Of a stretch of 64,000 nucleotides of DNA, positions 18,764 through 26,471 are shown in pieces. How positions within the stretch are numbered: position 1 is the first letter of the stretch; each line of letters opens with the position of its first letter. Origin of the DNA: Piscinibacter defluvii (GTDB lineage Bacteria > Pseudomonadota > Gammaproteobacteria > Burkholderiales > Burkholderiaceae_C); the NCBI RefSeq assembly GCF_004011805.1, contig NZ_RCHJ01000027.1, positions 1 through 64,000 on the forward strand, read 5' to 3'. A program made the position numbers and the translations under genes. The notes under the pieces are model-generated. The model did not search any database and had not been told where the DNA came from. It worked only from the letters and a program-made list of their open reading frames with translations.

Positions 18764-19720
18764 TTACCCCTGCAGCTGCAGTGCGCCGCGCACCAGCCGG
18801 CGCAGCTCCGCGAAGGTCGGTTCCAGTGCCTGCGCGCTGGTGTCGAGGCGGAACTCGGCCTTGGAATAGAAGGCCGCGCGGCCGGCCAGGATGACCTTCA
18901 GGTCCTCCATCGCCTCCTTGCTGTCGGCCATCGGGCGCATGTCGCCCTGGGCGATCACGCGCTTCATGTGGTCCTCCGGATCCGCCTGCAGCCAGACCGT
19001 GGTGCAGTGCGCCAGCAGCAGATTGAAGGTGGCGGCATCGGACACCAGACCGCCGGGCGTGGCGATCACCGCCTCGGGGTAGATCTGAATCGCCTCTTCC
19101 ACCGCACGCCGCTCGTAGCGCCGGTAGGCGTTCTGCCCGTACAGGGCCTGGATCTCCGAGATCGAGCAGCCGGCGAACTTCTCGATCTCGCGGCTCAGCT
19201 CGACGAACGGGAAGCCCAGGTCCTCCGCCAGCATCTGCCCGAGGGTGGACTTGCCCGCGCCGCGCAGGCCGATCAGCGCCACCCGCGGGCTGCGCTGGCC
19301 GCGTGCATTGGCGCCGCCGGTGCCGAGCATCGTGCCGATCGCCTCGCGCACGCGGCGCAGCGTCGCCTCGTCGCGGCGCTCGAGCAGTTCGCGGATCAGC
19401 AGCCATTCGGCCGAGGAGGTGGTCACGTCGCCGAGCAGCTCGGCCAGCGAGCACTGCAGCGCCTGCGCCACCTGCAGCAACACGAGGATGGACGCATTGC
19501 CGACCCCGTACTCCAGGTTGGCGAGGTGGCGCTCGGACACATCGGCCGCCAGCGACACCGCCTTGCGCGTCATGCCCCGCCGCGCCCTGAGCGAGCGCAC
19601 ACGTTCCCCCAACGCCACGAGGAACGGGTTCTTCTCTTCTTCGGTCGCGTCCGCCGCCTGCGGCGCCTCGGCAGGGCCGCTAGGGGCTAACCCGGGTACA
19701 GGCAATATAGTGCTTGACAT
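18764..19720 (-). CDS. boxR: BoxR/BzdR-type benzoyl-CoA-responsive repressor
   Basis: 318 residues. The N-terminal XRE-type helix-turn-helix (about 36-95, RKAVSLAADVSERHLANLE) is joined by a helical linker to a C-terminal shikimate-kinase-like domain with P-loop GLRGAGKST (151-159), ELSREIEKFAG and RYERRAVEEAI. In BzdR/BoxR proteins this kinase-like module binds benzoyl-CoA rather than phosphorylating shikimate. It lies between the two benzoate transcription units, has its own promoter containing TGCA, and ends 116 bases before boxC. Its job is almost certainly to repress both the boxCBA operon and probably the divergent boxD-bcl-transport operon until benzoyl-CoA accumulates. Confidence 0.94.
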   Translation of the reverse strand: MSSTILPVPGLAPSGPAEAPQAADATEEEKNPFLVALGERVRSLRARRGMTRKAVSLAADVSERHLANLEYGVGNASILVLLQVAQALQCSLAELLGDVTTSSAEWLLIRELLERRDEATLRRVREAIGTMLGTGGANARGQRSPRVALIGLRGAGKSTLGQMLAEDLGFPFVELSREIEKFAGCSISEIQALYGQNAYRRYERRAVEEAIQIYPEAVIATPGGLVSDAATFNLLLAHCTTVWLQADPEDHMKRVIAQGDMRPMADSKEAMEDLKVILAGRAAFYSKAEFRLDTSAQALEPTFAELRRLVRGALQLQG

Positions 19721-19742
19721 GGTGAGGGTCGAACCCTAAAGT
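19714..19742 (+). promoter_or_regulatory. Promoter candidate for the rightward benzoate uptake/activation operon
   Basis: TTGACA (19714-19719) and TAAAGT (19737-19742) are 17 bases apart, about 55 bases before the ATG at 19801. The -35 box overlaps the start of boxR, and a near-match to TGCA (TGCT, 19711-19714) abuts it, with a true TGCA just downstream at 19760. Confidence 0.6.
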
Positions 19743-19752
19743 CCTGGCACGC

Positions 19753-19781
19753 ACAATACTGCATCCATTGGGTGCGTACAA
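19753..19781 (-). promoter_or_regulatory. boxR promoter with embedded TGCA
   Basis: Leftward TTGTAC (19781-19776) and TATTGT (19758-19753), 17-base spacer, place a start site about 25-30 bases before boxR. TGCA at 19760-19763 sits in the spacer next to the -10 box, the same placement as in the boxC promoter, suggesting autoregulation. Confidence 0.6.
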
Positions 19782-19800
19782 GCCTGACAAAGGACCAGCC

Positions 19801-20268
19801 ATGTCGCCCGACACCTTCCGCGCCCAGATCGCGGCGCTGACCGCGCAGATCGCCGGCCGGCCGCTCGACGCCGACCTCGACGCCTGGCTGAACCACGAGC
19901 ACGGCGCCGGCAGCGCCAGCTTCGCGGCACTCGCCGAGAGCTGCCGCGCCGGCGTGGCCGAAGGCTGGCTGGCCAACCGCGAGGGTGGCGGCATCCGCTA
20001 CGGCCGCATCTTCAAGCCGGCGCCGGACCTGCACGGCTTCTCCGTCGACGTCGTCGACATGCAGGACATCGCCGGCCCGCACCATGTGCACCCGACCGGC
20101 GAGATCGACCTGATCATGCCGATCGACCCCGAGGCCCGCTTCGACGGCCGCCCCGCCGGCTGGCTGGTGATGCCGCCGGGCAGCGCGCACCGCCCCACCG
20201 TCTCGCAGGGCCGCGCGCTCGTGCTCTACCTGCTGCCGGAAGGCCGCATCGACTTCACCAAGGCCTGA
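19801..20268 (+). CDS. DUF4863-like cupin-fold protein of the box cluster
   Basis: 155 residues. An N-terminal helical part (RAQIAALTAQIAGRPLDADL) leads to a cupin-like core: GPHHVHPTGEIDLIMPI (candidate metal-binding His/His/Glu) and GWLVMPPGSAHRPTV (second His). I recall such proteins as DUF4863, found in benzoate box clusters and related to hydroxylaminobenzoate lyases; this family link is from memory. AAGGA precedes the ATG at 19801. It heads the rightward operon, three bases before boxD. A role with an aromatic acid or CoA-derived intermediate is inferred from context only. Confidence 0.75.
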   Translation: MSPDTFRAQIAALTAQIAGRPLDADLDAWLNHEHGAGSASFAALAESCRAGVAEGWLANREGGGIRYGRIFKPAPDLHGFSVDVVDMQDIAGPHHVHPTGEIDLIMPIDPEARFDGRPAGWLVMPPGSAHRPTVSQGRALVLYLLPEGRIDFTKA

Positions 20269-20271
20269 CAC

Positions 20272-21834
20272 ATGACCGAGCTTCTGAAGAACTTCGTCTC
20301 CGGCCGCTGGCAGGCCGGCACCGGCGCCGGAACGCCGCTGTTCGACCCGGTGCTCGGCACCGATCTCGTGCGCGTGGATTCGACCGGGCTCGACCTCCCT
20401 GCCGCGTTCGCCTTCGCCCGCGAGCAGGGCGGCGCGGCACTGCGTGCCCTCAGCTACCGCGAACGCGGCGCGCTGCTGGCCGCAATGGTGAAGGTGCTGC
20501 AGGCGAACCGCGACGCCTACGATCAGATCGCCACTGCCAACAGCGGCACGGTGAAGAACGACTCGGCGGTGGACATCGACGGCGGCATCTACACGCTCGC
20601 CACCTACGCCAAGCTGGGCGAGACGCTCGGCCAAACGTCTGGAAATGGGCGTTTCCTGGTCGACGGCGAGGCCGCCAGGCTCAGCAAGGACGGCGGGTTC
20701 CAGTCGCAGCACCTGCTCGTGCCGACGCAGGGCGTGGCGCTCTTCATCAACGCCTTCAACTTCCCGAGCTGGGGTCTGTGGGAGAAGGCCGGCCCGGCGC
20801 TGCTCTCCGGCGTGCCGGTGATCGTCAAGCCCGCCACCGCGACGGCCTGGCTGACGCAGCGCATGGTGCAGGACGTGGTCGATGCCGGCATCCTGCCGCC
20901 GGGCGCGCTGTCGGTCATCTGCGGCAGCTCGGCAGGGCTGCTCGACCCGCTGCAGCCCTTCGACGTGGTCTCCTTCACCGGCTCGGCCGAGACGGCCGCG
21001 CTGATCCGCTCGCACCCGGCGATCGTGCAGCGCTCGGTGCGCGTCAACATCGAGGCCGACAGCCTGAACTCGGCGCTGCTGCTGCCCGACCATGCGCCGG
21101 GCAGCGAGGCCTTCGAGCTGCTGGTCAAGGAAGTCGCGCGCGAGATGACGCAGAAGTCCGGCCAGAAGTGCACCGCGATCCGCCGCGTGCTGGTGCCCGA
21201 GGCGCTGTACGGTGCGGCAGCCGAGGCGATCTCGGCGCGCCTGGCGAAGACCCGCGTCGGCAACCCGCGCAACGAGTCGGTGCGCATGGGCGCGCTGGTC
21301 AGCCGCGCGCAACTCGCCGCCGTGCGCGAAGGGCTCGCGACGCTGAAGACGCAGACCGCGGTGCTGCACGACGGCGCGACGCATTCGATCGTCGATGCCG
21401 ACCCGGCCGTGGCCTGCTGCGTCGGCCCGACGCTGCTCGGCGCGCGCGACCCCGATGCCGCGCCACTCGTGCACGACGTCGAGGTGTTCGGCCCGGTCGC
21501 CACCCTGCTGCCCTACCGCGACCTGGCCCATGCGCTGCAACTCGTGCAGCGCGGCCAGGGCTCGCTGGTGGCCTCGCTCTACGGCAGCCGGCCGGCCGAG
21601 CTGGCGCATGCCGCCGTCGAACTCGCCGCCTGGCATGGCCGGGTGCACGCGGTCTCCCCCGACGTCGCCGCGCAGCACACCGGCCACGGCAACGTGATGC
21701 CGCAGTCGCTGCACGGCGGACCCGGCCGCGCCGGCGGCGGCGAGGAACTCGGCGGACTGCGGGCCCTGAACTTCTACCACCGCCGCGCCGCCATCCAGGC
21801 CGGCAGCGCCGTGCTGGCCGCGCTGGCCGGCTGA
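20272..21834 (+). CDS. boxD: 3,4-dehydroadipyl-CoA semialdehyde dehydrogenase BoxD
   Basis: 520 residues, aldehyde dehydrogenase superfamily. It oxidises the semialdehyde produced by BoxC to 3,4-dehydroadipyl-CoA with NADP. Visible are the NAD(P)-binding loop VSFTGSAETA, the active-site Cys in KSGQKCTAIRRVLVP, and the Asn of INAFNFPSWGLWEKAGPALLSG. The N-E-x-x-G-P-like region reads DVEVFGPVATLLPYRDL. The length matches PaaZ-N/BoxD-type long ALDHs. Second gene of the rightward operon, 26 bases before the ligase gene. Confidence 0.92.
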   Translation: MTELLKNFVSGRWQAGTGAGTPLFDPVLGTDLVRVDSTGLDLPAAFAFAREQGGAALRALSYRERGALLAAMVKVLQANRDAYDQIATANSGTVKNDSAVDIDGGIYTLATYAKLGETLGQTSGNGRFLVDGEAARLSKDGGFQSQHLLVPTQGVALFINAFNFPSWGLWEKAGPALLSGVPVIVKPATATAWLTQRMVQDVVDAGILPPGALSVICGSSAGLLDPLQPFDVVSFTGSAETAALIRSHPAIVQRSVRVNIEADSLNSALLLPDHAPGSEAFELLVKEVAREMTQKSGQKCTAIRRVLVPEALYGAAAEAISARLAKTRVGNPRNESVRMGALVSRAQLAAVREGLATLKTQTAVLHDGATHSIVDADPAVACCVGPTLLGARDPDAAPLVHDVEVFGPVATLLPYRDLAHALQLVQRGQGSLVASLYGSRPAELAHAAVELAAWHGRVHAVSPDVAAQHTGHGNVMPQSLHGGPGRAGGGEELGGLRALNFYHRRAAIQAGSAVLAALAG

Positions 21835-21860
21835 GCCATTCGAATCCGAGGAGACACACC

Positions 21861-23447
21861 ATGTCCGAACTCGAAGCCACCGGCGTCACGCCGCCGCCCG
21901 AGACCTTCAACTTCGCCGCCCACCTGCTGGCGCTCAACACCGGCCGCGCGGCCAAGGCCGCCTATGTCGACGACCTCGGCAGCCTGAGCTACGGCGCGCT
22001 CGACGAGCGTGTGCGCCGCCTCGCCGCCGGCCTGCGCGGCTTGGGGCTGAAGCGCGAGGAGCGTGTGCTGCTGCTGATGCAGGACGTGAACGACTGGCCG
22101 GTGACTTTTCTCGGCGCGATGTACGCCGGCCTGGTGCCGGTGGCCGTCAACACCTTGCTGACCGCCGACGACTACGCCTACATGCTGGAGCATTCGCGCG
22201 CCCAGGCGGTGCTGGTCTCCGGCGCGCTGTTGCCGGCGCTGACCGCGGCGATGATCAAGTCGGACCACGAGGTCACGAAGGTGATCGTCTCGCGCCCGGT
22301 CGCACCGCTGCACCCGGCCGAGGTGGAGTTCGAGACCTTCCTGGCCGCCCAGGTGCCCTCGGCCAAGCCCGCGGCCACCAGCCCGGACGACCCGGCCTTC
22401 TGGCTCTACTCCTCCGGCTCCACCGGCCGCCCCAAGGGCACGGTGCATTCGCACGGCAACCCGTACTGGACCGCCGAGCTGTACGGCCGCGGCGTGCTCG
22501 ACCTGCGCGAGGACGACGTCTGCTTCTCCGCCGCCAAGCTCTTCTTCGCCTACGGCCTGGGCAACGCGCTGAGCTTCCCGCTCTCGGTGGGCGCCACGGT
22601 GATCCTGATGGCCGAGCGGCCGACACCGGATGCGACCTTCAAGCGCTGGACCGGCGGCGTGGGCGGCGTCAAGCCGACCGTCTTCTACGGTGCGCCGACC
22701 GGCTTCGCCGGCATGCTCGCCAGCCCGAGCCTGCCGAACAGGAGCGATGTCGCGCTGCGACTCGTCTCGTCGGCCGGTGAAGCCCTGCCGGCCGAACTCG
22801 GCGAGCGCTTCAAGGCGCACTTCGGCATCGACATCGTCGACGGCATCGGCTCCACCGAGATGCTGCACATCTTCATCTCGAACCGGCCCGATCACGTGCG
22901 CTACGGCACCACCGGCTGGCCGGTGCCCGGCTACCGGATCGAGCTGCGCGGCGACGATGGCGGGCCCGTGCCCGACGGCGAACCCGGCGACCTCTACATC
23001 CACGGCCCGTCCGCCGCGATGATGTACTGGGGCAACCGCCAGAAGACCCGCGAGACCTTCCAGGGCGGCTGGACGAAGAGCGGCGACAAGTACATCCGCA
23101 ACGCCGACGGCAGCTACACCTACGGCGGCCGCAGCGACGACATGCTGAAGGTCAGCGGCATCTACGTCTCGCCCTTCGAGGTGGAGGCCACGCTGGTGCA
23201 GCACCCGGCGGTGCTCGAGGCCGCGGTGATCGGCGTGCCCGATGCCGAAGGCCTGACCAAGACCAAGGCCTTCGTCGTGCTGAAGGCCGGCGCGCAGGCC
23301 ACCGACGCCGAGCTGAAAGCCTTCGTGAAGGACAAGCTGGCGCCCTACAAGTACCCGCGCCAGATCGAGTTCGTCACCGACCTGCCGAAGACGGCCACCG
23401 GCAAGATCCAGCGCTTCAAGCTGCGCGAACTCGAAGGGTCGAAGTGA
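21861..23447 (+). CDS. bclA: Benzoate-CoA ligase
   Basis: 528 residues, acyl-adenylate-forming. Core motifs: YSSGSTGRPKGTVHSH (P-loop), the LFFAYGLGNALSFPL substrate pocket typical of benzoate-CoA ligases, DGIGSTEMLHIFISN, YGGRSDDMLKVSGIYVSPFEVE and the catalytic Lys in PKTATGKIQRFKLREL. It converts benzoate, ATP and CoA to benzoyl-CoA, the entry to the box pathway and the probable inducer for BoxR. AGGAGA precedes the ATG. Its stop overlaps the GTG of the hydrolase gene. Confidence 0.93.
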   Translation: MSELEATGVTPPPETFNFAAHLLALNTGRAAKAAYVDDLGSLSYGALDERVRRLAAGLRGLGLKREERVLLLMQDVNDWPVTFLGAMYAGLVPVAVNTLLTADDYAYMLEHSRAQAVLVSGALLPALTAAMIKSDHEVTKVIVSRPVAPLHPAEVEFETFLAAQVPSAKPAATSPDDPAFWLYSSGSTGRPKGTVHSHGNPYWTAELYGRGVLDLREDDVCFSAAKLFFAYGLGNALSFPLSVGATVILMAERPTPDATFKRWTGGVGGVKPTVFYGAPTGFAGMLASPSLPNRSDVALRLVSSAGEALPAELGERFKAHFGIDIVDGIGSTEMLHIFISNRPDHVRYGTTGWPVPGYRIELRGDDGGPVPDGEPGDLYIHGPSAAMMYWGNRQKTRETFQGGWTKSGDKYIRNADGSYTYGGRSDDMLKVSGIYVSPFEVEATLVQHPAVLEAAVIGVPDAEGLTKTKAFVVLKAGAQATDAELKAFVKDKLAPYKYPRQIEFVTDLPKTATGKIQRFKLRELEGSK

Positions 23448-24253
23448 GCGCCTTCGTCGAGATCGACTGGGCGGGGCGCCCGGTCAGGATCGAACATGCC
23501 TGGATCGCACGCGAGCGGCGCCAGGCACCGCTGCTCGTGTTCCTGCACGAAGGCCTCGGTTCGCTGTCGATGTGGAAGGACTTCCCGCAGCGCCTGTGCG
23601 ACGCTGCCGGTTGCCGCGGCCTCGTCTACTCGCGCCCCGGCTACGGCCGCTCGACCCCGCGTGAACGCGACGAGGCCTGGGGCCTGGACTTCATGCACCG
23701 CCAGGCGCAGCAGGTGCTGCCGGCGCTGCTGGCCGCGCTCGACATCGACGCGGCGCGCGACCGGCCCTGGCTGTTCGGCCACAGCGACGGCGGCTCGATC
23801 GCGCTGCTGCACGCCGCAGCCTTCCCCGACCGCGTGGCCGGCGCGATCGTGCTGGCGCCGCACATCCTGGTCGAGGACCTGTCCGTCACCAGCATCGCCC
23901 AGGCGCGCGAGGCCTACCGGACGACGGACCTGAAGGCCCGCCTGGCGAAATACCACGACGACCCGGATTCCGCCTTCTGGGGCTGGAACGACATCTGGCT
24001 GCACCCGCCGTTCAGGCAGTGGTCGATCGAGGAGGAGATCCGCACGATCGCCTGCCCGCTGCTGGCGGTGCAGGGCCTGGACGACGAGTACGGCACGCTC
24101 GAGCAGATCCGCGGCATCGCGCGCCGCGTGCCGCAGACCGAACTGCTCGAGCTGCCCGACTGCGGCCACTCGCCGCACCGCGACCAGCCCGCGGCGCTGA
24201 TCGACAGCGCCACCCGCTTCCTCGCACGACACACCCAAGGAGACCCCGCTTGA
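23444..24253 (+). CDS. Alpha/beta hydrolase associated with the box cluster
   Basis: 269 residues, complete hydrolase fold. Oxyanion region LLVFLHEGLGSLSMWKDFP, nucleophile elbow FGHSDGGSIAL (Ser in G-H-S-D-G), a late Asp in VQGLDDEYG and the His in PDCGHSPHRDQP form an intact triad. GTG start at 23444 overlaps the ligase stop by four bases; the 3' end overlaps the TTG of the binding-protein gene. A tidy explanation is a thioesterase or ester hydrolase that releases trapped CoA or hydrolyses aromatic esters to feed the pathway; nothing in the sequence settles which. Confidence 0.85.
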   Translation: MSAFVEIDWAGRPVRIEHAWIARERRQAPLLVFLHEGLGSLSMWKDFPQRLCDAAGCRGLVYSRPGYGRSTPRERDEAWGLDFMHRQAQQVLPALLAALDIDAARDRPWLFGHSDGGSIALLHAAAFPDRVAGAIVLAPHILVEDLSVTSIAQAREAYRTTDLKARLAKYHDDPDSAFWGWNDIWLHPPFRQWSIEEEIRTIACPLLAVQGLDDEYGTLEQIRGIARRVPQTELLELPDCGHSPHRDQPAALIDSATRFLARHTQGDPA

Positions 24254-25410
24254 AGACCGTCCGCACTGCAGCGCTGCTCGCCGCCGCCCTCGCCTCCCCC
24301 GTCGCCCAGGCCCAGAGCACCGGCAAGCTCAAGGTCGGCCTGATGCTGCCGGCCACCGGCACCTTCGCCGCGCTCGGCACGGCGATCGAGAACGGCTTCC
24401 GGCTCCACGTCACCGAACAGGGCGGCAAGCTCGGCGGCCGCGAGGTCGAGTTCGTCAAGGTCGACGACGAGAGCGATCCGGCCAAGGCCACCGACAACGT
24501 CAACAAGCTGATCAAGCGCGACAACGTCGACGTGCTCGTCGGCACGGTGCACAGCGGCGTGGCGATGGCCATGGCCAAGGTCGCGAAGGAGACCGGCACG
24601 CTGCTCGTGGTGCCCAACGCCGGCGCCGACGCGGTGACCGGCCCGATGTGCGCGCCCAACATCTTCCGCAGCTCGTTCTCGAACTGGCAGCCGGGCTACG
24701 CGATGGGCGAGGTGGTGGCGAAGAAGGGCCACAAGAAGGTGGTGACCATCACCTGGAAGTACGCTGCCGGCGACGAATCGGTGCGCGGATTCAAGGAGGC
24801 CTTCGAGAAGGCCGGCGGCCAGGTGGTGAAGGAACTGTCGCTGCCCTTCCCGAACGTCGAGTTCCAGGCGCTGCTGACCGAGATCGCGGCCGCGAAGCCG
24901 GATGCGGTCTACACCTTCTTCGCCGGCGGCGGCGCGGTCAAGTTCGTCAAGGACTACGCCGCGGCGGGCCTGAAGAAGAACATCCCGCTCTACGGCGCCG
25001 GTTTCCTGACCGACGGCACGCTGGAAGCGCAAGGTGTCGATGCCGACGGCCTGCTGACCACGCTGCACTACGCCGACAGCCTGGGCACGCCGAAGGACAA
25101 CGCCTTCCGCCTCGCCTACGCGAAGAGCTTCAAGCTGCAGCCCGACGTCTACGCGGTGCAGGGTTACGACGCGGCGCAGATGCTCGGCATCGGCCTGGCC
25201 GCGGTGAAGGGCGACACGAGCAAGAAGGCCGAGATCGCCGCGGCGATCGAGAAGGCGAAGATCGACAGCCCGCGCGGCGCCTTCAGCGTCTCCAAGGCGC
25301 ACAACCCGGTGCAGGACATCTACCTGCGCCAGGTGAGCGGCAAGGAGAACAAGCTGGTGAGCGTGGCTTCGAAGTCTCTGGCCGACCCCGGCCGCGGCTG
25401 CAAGCTCTAA
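24250..25410 (+). CDS. Liv-type ABC transporter periplasmic binding protein, probable benzoate/aromatic acid
   Basis: 386 residues. A short Sec signal peptide (LLAAALASPVAQAQS) precedes a type I periplasmic-binding fold: KLKVGLMLPATGTFAALGTAIENGF, DDESDPAKATDNVNKLI, VVPNAGADAVTGPMCAPNIFR and GFLTDGTLEAQGVDADGLLTT. The start is TTG at 24250 with AAGGAGA upstream; no ATG gives an intact signal peptide. It is translationally linked to the hydrolase. In a box cluster, the ligand is most likely benzoate or a related aromatic acid rather than an amino acid. A hairpin after the gene probably keeps its level above the permeases. Confidence 0.88.
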   Translation: MKTVRTAALLAAALASPVAQAQSTGKLKVGLMLPATGTFAALGTAIENGFRLHVTEQGGKLGGREVEFVKVDDESDPAKATDNVNKLIKRDNVDVLVGTVHSGVAMAMAKVAKETGTLLVVPNAGADAVTGPMCAPNIFRSSFSNWQPGYAMGEVVAKKGHKKVVTITWKYAAGDESVRGFKEAFEKAGGQVVKELSLPFPNVEFQALLTEIAAAKPDAVYTFFAGGGAVKFVKDYAAAGLKKNIPLYGAGFLTDGTLEAQGVDADGLLTTLHYADSLGTPKDNAFRLAYAKSFKLQPDVYAVQGYDAAQMLGIGLAAVKGDTSKKAEIAAAIEKAKIDSPRGAFSVSKAHNPVQDIYLRQVSGKENKLVSVASKSLADPGRGCKL

Positions 25411-25436
25411 GCACCCACCCCGAGACAACTGCCTGA

Positions 25437-25458
25437 ACCGCGGCGCTCGCGCCGCGGT
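25437..25458 (+). repeat. Stem-loop after the binding-protein gene
   Basis: ACCGCGGCG and its complement (with loop CTCG) form a 9-bp, very GC-rich stem between the binding-protein stop and livH. There is no T-run; a processing or 3'-protecting hairpin that raises binding-protein expression relative to the membrane genes is the common arrangement. Confidence 0.55.
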
Positions 25459-25476
25459 CCGGGGGAGGCTTTGCCG

Positions 25477-26358
25477 ATGGATATCGCCACCTTCCTGATC
25501 CAGTGCCTGAACAGCCTGCAGTACGGCCTGCTGCTGTTCCTCGTGGCCAGCGGCCTGACGCTGATCTTCGGGATCATGGGCGTCATCAACCTCGCCCATG
25601 GCAGCTTCTACATGATCGGCGCGTACATGGCCTACGCGCTGGCGCCGATCGTCGGCGGCACCTTCGGCGGCGGCTTCTTCGCCACGCTCGCGGTCGGGCT
25701 GGTGCTCGCGGTGATCCTCGGCTACGTGCTCGAGTGGGCCTTCTTCAGCTTCCTCTACGAGCGCGAGCACCTGCAGCAGGTGCTGATGACCTACGGGCTG
25801 ATCCTGGTGTTCGAGGAACTGCGCTCGCTCGCCGTGGGGGACGACGTGCACGGCGTGCAGCCGCCGGAGATCCTCACCGGCAGCCTGCCGCTCGGCGACG
25901 TGATGACCTACCCGGTCTACCGTCTCTTCATCTCGGCCGTGTGCCTGCTGCTCGCGCTCGGCATGTACCTGGTGTTCACGCGCACCCGGCTGGGCATGAT
26001 GATCCGCGCCGGCAGCACCAACCGCGAGATGGTGCAGAGCCTGGGCATCGACATCAAGTTCCTGTACCGCGTCGTGTTCGCGGCCGGCGTCGCGATCGCG
26101 GTGCTCGCGGGCATGGTCGCGGCGCCCGTGTCCTCGGTCTACCCGGGCATGGGCAACTCGGTGCTGATCGTCTGCTTCGTGGTGGTCGTGATCGGCGGGA
26201 TCGGCTCGATCCGCGGCGCGCTGCTGGCGGCGCTGCTGATCGGCGCGGTGGACACCTTCGGCAAGGTGCTGCTGCCGCAGGCGGCCGGCGTGCTGGTCTA
26301 CGTGCTGATGGCGCTGATCCTGCTCTGGAAACCCGACGGCCTCTTCAAGGCGGGATGA
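25477..26358 (+). CDS. livH: Branched-chain-amino-acid-type ABC permease LivH
   Basis: 293 residues, about eight hydrophobic segments. Family signatures: LQYGLLLFLVASGLTLIFGIMGVINLAHGSF split over the first two membrane helices, the cytoplasmic loop LGMMIRAGSTNREMVQSLGI that contacts the ATPase, and VIGGIGSIRGALLAALLIG. GGGGAGG precedes the ATG at 25477 by eight bases; a TTG six bases earlier is possible. One of two permeases that carry aromatic acid across the inner membrane. Confidence 0.9.
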   Translation: MDIATFLIQCLNSLQYGLLLFLVASGLTLIFGIMGVINLAHGSFYMIGAYMAYALAPIVGGTFGGGFFATLAVGLVLAVILGYVLEWAFFSFLYEREHLQQVLMTYGLILVFEELRSLAVGDDVHGVQPPEILTGSLPLGDVMTYPVYRLFISAVCLLLALGMYLVFTRTRLGMMIRAGSTNREMVQSLGIDIKFLYRVVFAAGVAIAVLAGMVAAPVSSVYPGMGNSVLIVCFVVVVIGGIGSIRGALLAALLIGAVDTFGKVLLPQAAGVLVYVLMALILLWKPDGLFKAG

Positions 26359-26375
26359 CTATGACCACCCCCGAA

Positions 26376-26444
26376 GCGGCCTGCGGCCGCCTCCCCCTCG
26401 AGGGGGCAACACCAGCGGCCCGGCAAAGCCGGTTCCGCGGTGTT
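26376..26444. repeat. Dispersed palindromic repeat element inside the transporter operon
   Basis: Three palindromic blocks follow each other: GCGGCC-TGC-GGCCGC (26376-26390), CCCCCTCGAGGGGG (26393-26406) and CCGGC-AAA-GCCGG (26420-26432), then TTCCGCGGTGTTC. I recognise this composite as a short extragenic repeat seen many times in Comamonadaceae-like genomes. It lies between livH and livM, whose neighbours otherwise overlap. It could act as an RNA structure or insertion-like element. Confidence 0.7.
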
Positions 26445-26471
26445 CGCTTGATCTCATCAGGAGCGAATTCC

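Noticed and set aside
18764-19720. Shikimate kinase (aroK)
   Set aside because: A P-loop kinase-like domain is present but is fused to an XRE-type HTH and placed in a box cluster, which is the BoxR/BzdR architecture.
26361-26471. N-terminal extension of LivM through the repeat element
   Set aside because: The frame is open but the added residues have no family support and a better ATG with AGGAG lies at 26472.
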